Shown: in pieces, positions 9,324 to 17,871 of the stretch
How positions within the stretch are numbered: the first letter of the stretch is position 1
Layout: every line of letters starts with the position of its first letter
NCBI RefSeq assembly: GCF_002563635.1
Contig: NZ_PDIZ01000001.1
Coordinates: 806,001-870,000, forward strand
DNA from: Bacillus sp. es.036
GTDB lineage: Bacteria > Bacillota > Bacilli > Bacillales > Guptibacillaceae
DNA length: 64,000 bases
Reading direction: 5' to 3'
Notes under the pieces: model-generated
Told to the model about the DNA's origin: nothing
The model's database searches: none
The model's input: only the letters and a program-made list of their open reading frames with translations
Program-made: the position numbers and the translations under genes

Positions 9324-10526
9324 TCACTTCTGTACCTGGATTTCGGATGCCTCATTTAAGCGGTCTTTTCCTTCTGTAATCACTTGGTCACCTTTTGAAA
9401 GGCCGCTTGTAATCTGGATGGTTTTATCAGTTTCTGCACCAAGTTCAACATTGACTTGTTTTACTTTCTTCCCTTGAGGAACGTACACAAATGTTTCTTC
9501 TTCACCATAGATGATTGATTCTTTTGGCACAACGATGGCATTCTCAATTAGGTCAGTCTGAATGGTAGCAGTAGCTTTCATGCCGCCTTTAATTTTTAAA
9601 TCTTTATTCTCAAGAGGAATTTCGATTAGAAACGAGCCCGTTTGTTCATTAGCGGTTGGTGGGATGGCTTTTAATTTTCCATCAAATGTACCGTCAACTC
9701 CGTCGAATGTAATCGCTACATCTTGATCCTTTTTTAATTGCGATATTTGAAAGCTATTCACCTGAAATGTTGCTTTGATTGGATTTAAATTAACGACGAC
9801 TGCAAGAGGCGTACTTGGAACGGCCGCTGCATTTTCTTCGGCATTAATCTGAGAAACAATGCCATTAATAGGTGATTCAATTGTTGTCGCATTTAAGACA
9901 TCCTGTGCTTGATTCAAACTTGCTTTTGTTTCGGATAGCTGTGTTTCTAATTGTGTGACATTACCCGCAGACATTGAAGGTACCTGTGCAGCTGCTTGTG
10001 ATAGCTGTGCTTGCTTGATTGTCACTTCAAGACTTTCTTTTAAAACATCTGCTGCTGTTACTTCTTCAGAATCCAATTCACTTAGAAGCTCTTTAGAGCG
10101 CTCGAGAGAATGATTTAATTCTGATTGAAGATCTTTCAGTTCCTGAGCACTTTTCTCAGCTTGTCCAGAAAGCTCCTTGGCTTGATTAACAGCCTTCTCG
10201 AGTTCGTTCACTGCATTAGTTAGTTGAGTGACATTTTCTCTTGCAGTTGAATCATCTAGAGCAGCAATTAAATCTCCCTTTTCGACTGTGCTTCCAACCG
10301 TCACGTTTATCTCCGTCACTTTAAGTGGAGAAGGTGCAGCAAGAGGGATGGTTACTCCAGGGGTAGCTTGACCGGATAATTCAAGATCATTTGAAATATC
10401 TTTTTGATCAACCGATGCTACTTCTACCGGTATTGGTTCATTTGCAGTTTCTTGATTTGTAATCTCTTCTGTTGTACAAGCGCTTGCAAAGACAAGCATA
10501 CTAGCAAGGAAAACAGCCTTTTTCAT
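9324..10526 (-). CDS. RND efflux periplasmic-type adaptor lipoprotein (HlyD/MFP family)
   Basis: A 400-aa membrane-fusion protein predicted to partner the RND pump directly downstream. It begins with a lipoprotein signal (MKKAVFLASM, lipobox ASAC), so it is probably anchored on the outer face of the membrane. The order is typical: half-lipoyl segment (PSPLKVTEINVTVGSTVEKGDLIAALD), long alpha-helical hairpin about residues 100-205, second half-lipoyl (ESPINGIVSQINAEEN), beta-barrel, and membrane-proximal domain ending VITEGKDRLNE. The start at 10526 is chosen over a GTG three codons upstream because GAGGTGAAT then serves as the ribosome site. Confidence 0.88.
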   Translation of the reverse strand: MKKAVFLASMLVFASACTTEEITNQETANEPIPVEVASVDQKDISNDLELSGQATPGVTIPLAAPSPLKVTEINVTVGSTVEKGDLIAALDDSTARENVTQLTNAVNELEKAVNQAKELSGQAEKSAQELKDLQSELNHSLERSKELLSELDSEEVTAADVLKESLEVTIKQAQLSQAAAQVPSMSAGNVTQLETQLSETKASLNQAQDVLNATTIESPINGIVSQINAEENAAAVPSTPLAVVVNLNPIKATFQVNSFQISQLKKDQDVAITFDGVDGTFDGKLKAIPPTANEQTGSFLIEIPLENKDLKIKGGMKATATIQTDLIENAIVVPKESIIYGEEETFVYVPQGKKVKQVNVELGAETDKTIQITSGLSKGDQVITEGKDRLNEASEIQVQK

Positions 10527-10740
10527 ATTATTCACCTCAGAATTAGTGTATCTCTTACGAATCGTATCATGTGAAGCAAACTTTTTTTATCTGAAATTCA
10601 AACATTTTTATAACAATACAGGTTTGGATAGTTGGCGATGGGGAATATAGGAGTTAGACTTAACATTAAACAATTGTATAGCTATTGTATAGCTTTTATG
10701 TAATTTTTGTCATCCCCTATTTATTTGATAAGAATTGTAG

Positions 10741-10746
10741 TATAAT
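10741..10746 (+). promoter_or_regulatory. Candidate -10 element of the spx promoter
   Basis: A perfect TATAAT lies 69 bases before the spx ATG, in an AT-rich stretch after a short repeat of TTGTATAGCTA. No convincing -35 is present at 16-18 bp, so an activator or alternative sigma may be needed. Confidence 0.4.
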
Positions 10747-10814
10747 ACAAATTGTGAAAAGATAATTTTTCTAATGTGGATTTGACGTTTACTTATAGAA
10801 AGGAGCAATTCCTT

Positions 10815-11210
10815 ATGGTAACACTCTATACATCTCCAAGCTGCACATCTTGCCGAAAAGCAAAAGCGTGGTTGCAAGAGCATGATATTCCGTTTACAGA
10901 ACGAAATATTTTTTCCGAGCCTCTAACAATCGAAGAAGTGAAAGAAATTCTACGGATGACGGAAGACGGAACAGATGAAATTATATCAACTCGCTCTAAA
11001 ACATTCCAGGAATTGAACTTAAATCTTGATACGGTTTCATTACAGGAATTGTTTGAACTGATTAGCGAGCATCCCGGATTGCTTCGCCGTCCAATTATTT
11101 TGGACGAAAAACGACTTCAGGTTGGATATAACGAAGATGAAATTCGTCGTTTCCTACCTAGAAAAGTTCGTACGTTTCAACTTCAAGAGGCACAGCGTCT
11201 CGTTAATTAA
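10815..11210 (+). CDS. spx: Redox-sensing RNA polymerase-binding regulator Spx
   Basis: At 131 aa it has exactly the B. subtilis Spx length. Spx binds the RNA polymerase alpha C-terminal domain and reprograms transcription under disulfide and cell-wall stress. The redox switch CTSC is at residues 10-13 and the alpha-contact glycine is G52 (in MTEDGT). The LLRRPII segment is typical of the ArsC-like family. The start is ATG 10815, preceded by AAAGGAGCAATTCCTT; an upstream in-frame start would lack this. Its degradation adaptor spxH and the other adaptor gene, mecA, are both in this window. Confidence 0.97.
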   Translation: MVTLYTSPSCTSCRKAKAWLQEHDIPFTERNIFSEPLTIEEVKEILRMTEDGTDEIISTRSKTFQELNLNLDTVSLQELFELISEHPGLLRRPIILDEKRLQVGYNEDEIRRFLPRKVRTFQLQEAQRLVN

Positions 11211-11211
11211 T

Positions 11212-11249
11212 AAAAAACTTCTACAGCATTGCCTGTAGAAGTTTTTTTG
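11212..11249. terminator. Bidirectional terminator between spx and yjbE
   Basis: AAAAACTTCTACAG-CATTGC-CTGTAGAAGTTTTTTT is a 14-bp perfect stem with T-run, located between the convergent spx and yjbE genes. Confidence 0.92.
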
Positions 11250-11262
11250 TTAGAAAAATTAT

Positions 11263-11949
11263 TTATTGGATGTAAACGATATTCCCTTTTAGTTTCTTTA
11301 CGAACCAGCCTCCAACAATTACTAAAAGAAGGAAGGCAACTTGAGTCGCAATTTCTAAGGAAGGGTAAGTATAGAAAAACGTTTTTAATTCAGCTGCGCT
11401 TGTTAACATTTTGGCCGATGTAAAAGCTAAAATTCCAGCACCGATGTAAATTAAAATCGGAAAATGATCAAGGGCATGCATGATCATGCGACTCCCCCAT
11501 ACGATAATAGGGATAGAGATCACTAATCCGAAAACAACAAGCGGTAATTTTCCTTCAGAAGCGCCTGCTATTGCAAGCACATTATCGAGGCCCATGATTA
11601 AATCAGCTACGACAATTGTACGGATCGCTCCCCAGAAAGAGAAAGTCGAATGAATGTTTTCACTGCCCTCACTATCAATCACAAGTTTAAAGGAAATGTA
11701 GAGAAGAAAGAGGCTACCGACAATTAATAAGAAAGGGAGCATTAATAAATAGACAGCCACTATTGTTAGTGCTATTCTAAGTCCAACAGCAATAGCTGTA
11801 CCCATCATAATGGCCTTACTTCGATGAGAGGGAGGGAGATTACGACAGGCGAGTGCAATGACAACTGCGTTATCTCCACCAAGTACGATATCAATTCCGA
11901 TAATGAAGAAAACCTGAGTAATGGTTTCTAAGTTAAACAAGGAATCCAC
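11263..11949 (-). CDS. yjbE: TerC family integral membrane protein YjbE
   Basis: A polytopic membrane protein of about 225-228 aa with roughly seven TM segments. The two family signatures are visible: GGDNAVVIAL near residue 24 and GLDNVLAIAG near residue 119, whose aspartates sit in the membrane. TerC proteins in Bacillus are linked to manganese export and metallation of secreted enzymes; YjbE itself is less studied. Start is uncertain: GTG at 11949 or, better spaced to GGGAGTGG, TTG at 11940. Position between spx and mecA matches B. subtilis. Confidence 0.9.
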   Translation of the reverse strand: MDSLFNLETITQVFFIIGIDIVLGGDNAVVIALACRNLPPSHRSKAIMMGTAIAVGLRIALTIVAVYLLMLPFLLIVGSLFLLYISFKLVIDSEGSENIHSTFSFWGAIRTIVVADLIMGLDNVLAIAGASEGKLPLVVFGLVISIPIIVWGSRMIMHALDHFPILIYIGAGILAFTSAKMLTSAAELKTFFYTYPSLEIATQVAFLLLVIVGGWFVKKLKGNIVYIQ

Positions 11950-12076
11950 TCCCGAGTAGCGAATTTTTTAATCTCATGACAGGAGCACTTTTGGGCAAGC
12001 TATACACATAAATAAATATATCGTGTATATGGTGTAATATGAGTGAAAAAATCAAACGATTTTTTATTTCCATTCT

Positions 12077-12208
12077 TTGATGGTTTATCATAGAATGGTA
12101 TTACAAGAGAAAAGTGGTTAATTTGAACCGCTTAAGGGAAAGAGGAAATTAGGAGTATCCCAGAGGGAATAGCCTTCCGGTTAACTAAACAGGAGGGAGA
12201 GAGTGCAC
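12077..12208 (+). promoter_or_regulatory. Candidate mecA promoter and structured leader
   Basis: TTGATG (12077-12082) and TATTAC (12099-12104) are spaced by 16 bases and make a weak sigma-A candidate. The following ~100-base leader can form a long-range stem (GAACCG...AAGG with CCTT.CGGTT, about 12127-12183) enclosing a TCCC-AGA-GGGA hairpin. It matches no riboswitch I know. Confidence 0.33.
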
Positions 12209-12892
12209 ATGGAAATCGAACGCGTCAACGCGAATACATTGAAATTCTTTATTACGTATAGAGACATTGAAAATAGAGGATTCGATCGAGAAGAAATTTG
12301 GTACGACAGAGAAAGAGGAGAAGAATTGTTCTGGGAGATGATGGATGAAGCTCATCAAAGAGAACAGTTTTCACTCGAGGGCCCTCTCTGGATTCAGGTT
12401 CAAGCTCTTGAAAAAGGACTTGAGATCATTGTCACTCGTGCTCAAATGTCAAACGACGGATCTAAACTTGAATTACCGATTTCAGAGGAAAAGCAGCTTG
12501 ATCTTCCACTCGATGAAAACATGGATAAAATTCTTGATGATAAGTTTGCCCTTCAGAATAATTTAGATCCAGAAGACGAGCCTGAACCTCTTGAAGGAGA
12601 AGAGCTTTCCTTTATGATCGCGTTTAGAGATTTTGAAGATGTCATTTCATTATCGCACGGATTTGATCCTGTTGGAGTTGAAAATGGTCTATACCATTAT
12701 GAGGATCGTTACTATCTCCACGTTGTCTTTGATGATACATTGATAGAAGAAGATCAAGACAACCGTTTAAGTCAGCTGTTGGAATATGGATATGAGACAG
12801 AATTGACGATTCACCGCATACAGGAATACGGTAAGGAGATTCTCTCTGAGGAAGCTCTAGAACAACTCCGCGGACACTTCCCACTCTTATAA
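12209..12892 (+). CDS. mecA: ClpC adaptor protein MecA
   Basis: A 227-aa adaptor that delivers ComK, ComS and other targets to the ClpC-ClpP protease and helps ClpC assemble. The N-terminal domain starts MEIERVNANTLKFF and contains the conserved RGFDREEIWY; an acidic linker spans about residues 85-140; the C-terminal ClpC-binding domain begins at EGEELSFMIAF. The ATG at 12209 fits the family N-terminus; a GTG six bases earlier has better spacing to GGAGGG and could also be used. Gene order mecA-coiA-pepF is conserved in Bacillus. Confidence 0.95.
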   Translation: MEIERVNANTLKFFITYRDIENRGFDREEIWYDRERGEELFWEMMDEAHQREQFSLEGPLWIQVQALEKGLEIIVTRAQMSNDGSKLELPISEEKQLDLPLDENMDKILDDKFALQNNLDPEDEPEPLEGEELSFMIAFRDFEDVISLSHGFDPVGVENGLYHYEDRYYLHVVFDDTLIEEDQDNRLSQLLEYGYETELTIHRIQEYGKEILSEEALEQLRGHFPLL

Positions 12893-12898
12893 AATGAT

Positions 12899-12928
12899 GC
12901 CGATTTCCAATGGGAATCGGCCTTTTTA
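12899..12928 (+). terminator. Terminator after mecA
   Basis: GCCGATTTCC-AATG-GGAATCGGC followed by CTTTTT forms a stem of about 9 bp with one bulge. Confidence 0.82.
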
Positions 12929-13023
12929 TATGTAATATACAAAATCCAGTTGCGAAACGAAGAAGGACTATGGACCTTCGAAGCGAATAGAGGTTAAGGA
13001 ACAATTGAAAGAGAGGTGTTGTG

Positions 13024-14202
13024 ATGTTAACAGCCCGAGCAATGAATGGAAATTTGCTCAATCTTGCAGACCGGCAATATCGTCTAGATGAACTTATCAA
13101 ATTAAGACGTTCCACTTCCTACTTTTGTCCAGGATGTCGACAACCTGTCGTCATGAAACTAGGTGAGAAGAGGACCTGGCATTTTGCTCATCATGGAACT
13201 CACACGTGTGAAACCCAGTGGGAACGTGAGTCAAACGAGCATCTAACTGGAAAGCTTCAGCTCTATGAATGGTTGAAAAAAGATTATTCTAATGTGGAAG
13301 TGGAGTATTTCCTAACCAAAACTAATCAGCGCCCCGATTTATTTCTTCCTCATTCGCAAACGGCAATTGAATATCAATGCTCTTCTATTGAGGACAAACT
13401 TCTTACAAAACGAACGCTTTCTTATGAATCAGCAAACATTCAAGTTCAATGGATATTAAGTGCAAAGCGCCTAAGAAGATCGTACCAATCCGTTTATACG
13501 ATGTCTTCAATGGATTGGGCAGCAGCTTCCCACCATCACCGTTTCCCAACCATTTATTATTATTGCCCCGTAGAACGAAAATTCGCGACTGTCCTTCTTC
13601 ATCATAGCTTAACTCCCACCAAATTTATTTGTTCCACATTGTATACCTCTGCATTAAAGACATCATACAACCCCCTTTTTACAAAACTTCCTGATTGGGA
13701 AGAACAGCTACATTCCTATTCCATTTGGTTTAAGCAAAAGAAAATTTGGCGCCAAAATCCCCATGGTGAAAGGTCATATGCCTTTTTTTATCTGCGTAAA
13801 CGTTTATATGCTGGCGGTCATTCAATTCGGTTTTTTCCTTCAGAAGCCGGCATTCCCTCTGACGATAATTACTGGATTGAAACACCTGCCTATTTGTGGC
13901 AGACGTGGATTCTCCTTTGCTACCTTCCTACGATCCATTTCCACAGTGGTTTTACCTTTCAATCATTGTTTCATGCATTTGCACAAGTTATTTCTTCTGG
14001 CTTGATTCTACCAAGATATTGTCCAGCTCATATTGATGGTGTTCGTGCTGCTCTTCAAGGTTATGTAAAGCAATTAGTTCGGTTAAAAGTGTTAAAAAAA
14101 TGGGATAATGAACGATATGAAAAGCTTTATCAACCGACGATTCATAAACAGGTAGAACAGTGCTTCCATTTTGACAAATTGATGTATAAGAAGCTTATTT
14201 AG
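13024..14202 (+). CDS. coiA: Competence protein CoiA
   Basis: A 392-aa cytoplasmic protein of the CoiA family, required for transformation at the DNA-uptake/recombination step. An N-terminal zinc-ribbon-like segment holds CPGC, then WHFAHH and a further Cys. A PD-(D/E)xK nuclease core follows: RPDLFLP and IEYQCSS near residues 105-125. The ATG at 13024 lies 7 bases after GAGAGG and is preferred to the adjoining GTG. No clear ComK box (AAAA-N5-TTTT) was found just upstream. Its presence implies the lineage keeps competence genes. Confidence 0.9.
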   Translation: MLTARAMNGNLLNLADRQYRLDELIKLRRSTSYFCPGCRQPVVMKLGEKRTWHFAHHGTHTCETQWERESNEHLTGKLQLYEWLKKDYSNVEVEYFLTKTNQRPDLFLPHSQTAIEYQCSSIEDKLLTKRTLSYESANIQVQWILSAKRLRRSYQSVYTMSSMDWAAASHHHRFPTIYYYCPVERKFATVLLHHSLTPTKFICSTLYTSALKTSYNPLFTKLPDWEEQLHSYSIWFKQKKIWRQNPHGERSYAFFYLRKRLYAGGHSIRFFPSEAGIPSDDNYWIETPAYLWQTWILLCYLPTIHFHSGFTFQSLFHAFAQVISSGLILPRYCPAHIDGVRAALQGYVKQLVRLKVLKKWDNERYEKLYQPTIHKQVEQCFHFDKLMYKKLI

Positions 14203-14296
14203 CTTGCAAGGTTTGTCGAGCGAAATTGTAAGCATCATTAAGAGAATATGGTACGATAATGAATGTGAGGAAATTATTTGATGGAGGTGTCGATTC

Positions 14297-16114
14297 ATGG
14301 AAGAGAAAAAAGTAAATGCACTACCTAAAAGAGATGAAATTCCGGTTGAAGATACGTGGGAATTAGAAGCGATCTATGAAAACGATCAGCAGTGGGAAGA
14401 GGAATTTAATGAAATAAAAGCACTTCTTCCACAAATGAAGGAATATAAGGGAAAGCTTGCAGAGTCGGCTGATAAGCTATATAACGCTCTGCAAAAACAA
14501 GATGAAATTACGATTAAACTTGGTAAGCTTTATACATACGCTCATATGCGCTATGACCAGGATACAACGAATTCGCATTATCAAGGGCTTAATGACCGAG
14601 CGGCTAATCTTGCAACACAAGTTAGCAGTGAATTAGCCTTTGTTGTACCAGAAATTTTAAGCGTACCTGAAGAGACGATTAAGCAATATTTGAGTGACAA
14701 GAAAGAATTAACGCTCTATGAGCACGCCCTTGATGAAATTAACAGAGAGCGGCCACACGTTCTTTCAAAGGAAGAAGAAGCGATCCTAGCAGGTGTGAGC
14801 GATGTTACAAGCAGTTCCAGCAATACGTTCGGTATGCTAAACAATGCAGATATGAAGTTTCCGACCATTAAAGATGAAAATGGTGAAGAAGTCGAAGTTA
14901 CACACGGGCGATACATCCGTTTTCTTGAAAGTAGCGATCGACGTGTAAGAAAAGATGCGTTTAAAGCTGTTTATGACACGTATGGTAAATTTAAAAATAC
15001 GTTTGCATCTACTTTAAGTGGCGCAGTAAAAAAAGATAATTATTATGCAAAAGTGAGAAATTACGATTCAGCAAGACAGGCAGCGCTTGATAGTAATAAT
15101 ATTCCAGAAGATGTTTACGACAACCTAATCGAAACCGTGCATAATCGCTTGGATTTGCTACATCGATATGTAAAGTTACGTAAGAAAGCGCTTGGACTTG
15201 ATGAGCTTCATATGTATGATATGTATACACCTCTCGTCTCTGATGTGAAAATGGAAGTTTCTTATAACGAAGCAAAAGAGTATATCGTAAAAGGGTTAGA
15301 ACCACTTGGTGAAGAGTACAAGAATATCCTTGAAGAAGGATTTGCCAATCGTTGGGTAGATGTTCAAGAGAACGTTGGGAAGAGAAGTGGAGCTTACTCG
15401 TCTGGAACTTACGGGACGCGTCCTTATATTTTGATGAACTGGCAAGATAATGTTAATAATCTCTTTACGCTTGCTCATGAGTTTGGTCACTCGGTTCATA
15501 GTTATTATACAAGAGAAAATCAACCATACCCATATGCGAACTATTCCATTTTTGTTGCGGAAGTAGCTTCCACGACGAATGAATCATTGTTAAATCATTA
15601 TTTACTTGAAAATACTTCAGATAAAAAAGAAAAGCTTTACTTATTGAATCACTATTTAGAAGGATTTAGAGGAACAGTGTTTAGACAAACGATGTTTGCG
15701 GAGTTTGAACATATGATTCATAAGAAAGCTCAGGACGGTGAGCCGCTAACGCCTGATTTACTTTCATCTCTTTACTATGACTTAAACAAGACGTATTTTG
15801 GGGAAGATCTTGTGATTGATGATGAGATTGCTCTTGAATGGGCGAGAATTCCTCATTTTTATTACAACTATTATGTGTTCCAATACGCGACAGGATTTAG
15901 TGCAGCAGCCTCACTCTCAAATCAAATTCTTGAAGAAGGGGACGACGCTGTCTCAAGATATATTGATTTCTTGAAAGCAGGTAGCTCGGACTACCCAATT
16001 GAGGTGCTAAAGAAAGCTGGTGTGGATATGACTTCATCTAAGCCTATCAGTGATGCGTTGGACGTATTTGAATCCATTCTAAACGAAATGGAAAACTTGT
16101 TGTTCGAAGCCTAA
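14297..16114 (+). CDS. pepF: Oligoendopeptidase F
   Basis: A 605-aa cytoplasmic M3-family zinc metallopeptidase that cleaves short peptides. The zinc motif HEFGH is near residue 394 (LFTLAHEFGHSVHSYY), with the downstream glutamate ligand in EVASTTNE. The N-terminal helical region is typical of PepF. Start ATG with GATGGAGGTG upstream. In B. subtilis the orthologue YjbG also follows coiA and affects sporulation signalling when overproduced. The gene ends in a strong terminator. Confidence 0.96.
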   Translation: MEEKKVNALPKRDEIPVEDTWELEAIYENDQQWEEEFNEIKALLPQMKEYKGKLAESADKLYNALQKQDEITIKLGKLYTYAHMRYDQDTTNSHYQGLNDRAANLATQVSSELAFVVPEILSVPEETIKQYLSDKKELTLYEHALDEINRERPHVLSKEEEAILAGVSDVTSSSSNTFGMLNNADMKFPTIKDENGEEVEVTHGRYIRFLESSDRRVRKDAFKAVYDTYGKFKNTFASTLSGAVKKDNYYAKVRNYDSARQAALDSNNIPEDVYDNLIETVHNRLDLLHRYVKLRKKALGLDELHMYDMYTPLVSDVKMEVSYNEAKEYIVKGLEPLGEEYKNILEEGFANRWVDVQENVGKRSGAYSSGTYGTRPYILMNWQDNVNNLFTLAHEFGHSVHSYYTRENQPYPYANYSIFVAEVASTTNESLLNHYLLENTSDKKEKLYLLNHYLEGFRGTVFRQTMFAEFEHMIHKKAQDGEPLTPDLLSSLYYDLNKTYFGEDLVIDDEIALEWARIPHFYYNYYVFQYATGFSAAASLSNQILEEGDDAVSRYIDFLKAGSSDYPIEVLKKAGVDMTSSKPISDALDVFESILNEMENLLFEA

Positions 16115-16116
16115 TT

Positions 16117-16152
16117 AAAAGACCTTCTCCACTTTGGAGAAGGTCTTTTTTA
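16117..16152. terminator. Bidirectional terminator between pepF and a small membrane gene
   Basis: AAAAGACCTTCTCC-ACTTT-GGAGAAGGTCTTTTTT is a 14-bp stem with A and T flanks; the minus-strand 59-aa gene ends at its edge. Confidence 0.92.
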
Positions 16153-16329
16153 GCGATTAAATCCTCTGAATTGATTGCGAGAATTGAACATACTAACAGT
16201 AAAGAGAATGGAAGCAAATAAAAGTGCTGCTCCAATTGGTACAGGAATGAATTTTAGTAGACCCATAAGAAACATTACAAAGCTAATCACAATGAAGGCA
16301 ATGCCGATTATTAGATAGAAGCGCATCAT
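16150..16329 (-). CDS. Small hypothetical membrane protein (59 aa)
   Basis: A short frame on the minus strand with GAGGAGGGAAA directly before ATG-ATG and a stop adjoining the pepF terminator. The product has two hydrophobic helices (about residues 4-24 and 28-47) with a Pro-Val-Pro turn between and a basic tail, predicting a small two-pass membrane protein. A small gene (yizD) also lies between pepF and yjbH in B. subtilis, but I cannot confirm homology. Confidence 0.68.
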   Translation of the reverse strand: MMRFYLIIGIAFIVISFVMFLMGLLKFIPVPIGAALLFASILFTVSMFNSRNQFRGFNR

Positions 16330-16424
16330 TTTCCCTCCTCGACCTATACGTATGACACATTTACATACTTATAACTCGTATGAAAAAGCCGAAAAAAATA
16401 GCCCCGCTGGGACCATTTTTTTCT

Positions 16425-17348
16425 TTATCCATTTTTTACAGTACGCCAGAAAGAGCCGTGTTTGGCAGGAACTTTCTCTACTTTTTGTTTTAGTGCTAGC
16501 TTCTTCATCGCTGCATCCGCTTCTTCACAGCTCATGTCATACACGACTGCGACTTCTTTTGTCGCAACAAAGTGATACCGATCCATAAAAGCATCTAGAG
16601 ACGGGAGCGGTTCTGGCGTTGGCTTTGTCTTCAACATTTCGGTAAGAATTCGTACATACACATCATAGTCATAAAGGCCTGTAATCTTTAGCCCTTCTTC
16701 TTCAATGTTTTCATTGAAAAAGACAAGTGTAGGTAGTTCATTGACTTCCATTTCAGACGAAATTTTCAAATCACATTGAAAGGCTTTTACAGCTGCTTGA
16801 GAATGAAGATCTTTTTTGAATTCGTGAACGTCAAGGCCCGTTTCTTTAGCAGCTTGTACGAGATTTTCTTCCTTCGTCATATTTTGCTTCTGTATAAAAA
16901 GTAATTCTCTCATTTTACGAAGGAAGTTAAAGCCAGGTAGCTTTCCTTGAAGCTCTGCAGCCTTAATGGCGATCGATGCGATATAAGGGGTGTCCATAGG
17001 GTCCTCATACCATAGATCGCCGTCACAGGACATGCCAGAGCGGCTTGCAGTTCGTTCCCAGCGTTCGGCTACATCAGCGTGTGTGGTGATGCCTTCATTT
17101 TTTCGTTTAAACGAGTTAAATGTTTTAATGTTTCCTCCAACTAAATGTCGGATCCGGAACGTATGTCCATATTCAAGTTGTAGTTTCTTAATCATTGGTT
17201 CAAGACCCCAGCAGTCAGGACAGAGAGGATCTATAAATGAATATATTTCGATCGGTTTGCCCTTTTGAGTCTGGGCTGAACATGCTACATCGGATTGTCC
17301 ATTTGGATTGTAAGAATCGCAATAGGAACCAGTTACATTCGGTGTCAA
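16425..17348 (-). CDS. spxH: Spx degradation adaptor SpxH (YjbH)
   Basis: A 307-aa DsbA-fold adaptor that binds Spx and promotes its proteolysis by ClpXP; it aggregates under stress, stabilising Spx. The thioredoxin-like CPDC lies in FIDPLCPDCWG, followed by ASRSGMSCDG and FKKDLHSQ-A-VKAFQCD, as in B. subtilis YjbH. The start is TTG 17348 with AAAGGAGAATCGAA in front. It overlaps the yjbI stop by 4 bases, so the two are translationally coupled. Both Spx and its adaptor lie in this window. Confidence 0.94.
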   Translation of the reverse strand: MTPNVTGSYCDSYNPNGQSDVACSAQTQKGKPIEIYSFIDPLCPDCWGLEPMIKKLQLEYGHTFRIRHLVGGNIKTFNSFKRKNEGITTHADVAERWERTASRSGMSCDGDLWYEDPMDTPYIASIAIKAAELQGKLPGFNFLRKMRELLFIQKQNMTKEENLVQAAKETGLDVHEFKKDLHSQAAVKAFQCDLKISSEMEVNELPTLVFFNENIEEEGLKITGLYDYDVYVRILTEMLKTKPTPEPLPSLDAFMDRYHFVATKEVAVVYDMSCEEADAAMKKLALKQKVEKVPAKHGSFWRTVKNG

Positions 17349-17740
17349 TTCGATTCTCCTTTCTCTTCCTGATCACCCGAGTTAACCATGTGATGGGCAG
17401 TGAACGTTAATCGTGTTAATAGGTGTTCTTTTAAATCTTCATCGAGTTGTACCTCATCCATCGCTTCTTGCATGCATGAAAGCCATGCCGTTGCTCGTCT
17501 CGGTGTAATTTCAAATGGGAGGTGTCTCGCTCTTAACATAGGATGTCCATGTTCTTCTGAATATAGCGGAGGACCTCCAAGAAATTGAGTTAGGAATTGA
17601 GTTTGTTTTCGAGCTGTTTCAGTTAAATCTTCTGGAAAGATTGGTTTTAATTCAGGATGCTCGGCAACCCGGTTATAAAAAGCAGTCACAAGCTGTTCTA
17701 GCTTTACACCGCCGATATGATCATACATGTTTTGCTTCAT
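17345..17740 (-). CDS. yjbI: Truncated hemoglobin (group II) YjbI
   Basis: A 131-aa 2-on-2 globin. The haem-proximal histidine is in RARHLPFEI, with YDHIGG at the start and a conserved Trp in ATAWLSCM. In B. subtilis YjbI is cotranscribed with yjbH and is implicated in protein redox protection. Start ATG with AAAGGGGAAAATCATT upstream. Overlap with spxH by 4 bases indicates one transcript. Confidence 0.94.
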   Translation of the reverse strand: MKQNMYDHIGGVKLEQLVTAFYNRVAEHPELKPIFPEDLTETARKQTQFLTQFLGGPPLYSEEHGHPMLRARHLPFEITPRRATAWLSCMQEAMDEVQLDEDLKEHLLTRLTFTAHHMVNSGDQEEKGESN

Positions 17741-17840
17741 AATGATTTTCCCCTTTGGCAGGTAGAACCTTATTTCAATTTCATTTTAGCAACCTCCCTA
17801 CATAACAGCAAATAATCCGATTTGAAATCATTGCCAAACA

Positions 17841-17871
17841 AAAAAGAACAGGCCGTCTAGACCTGTTCTTG
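17841..17871 (-). terminator. Terminator of yjbK
   Basis: On the minus strand AAGAACAGG-TCTAGACGG-CCTGTTCTT is followed by TTTTTG. Its 5' arm covers the last codons and stop of yjbK. Confidence 0.82.

Noticed and set aside
11950-12076. yybP-ykoY manganese riboswitch upstream of the TerC-type yjbE
   Set aside because: No matching conserved loops were found on the minus strand before yjbE.
12929-13023. ComK box upstream of coiA
   Set aside because: AAAATCCAGTTG resembles half of an AAAA-N5-TTTT site, but the second half does not fit and there is no paired box.
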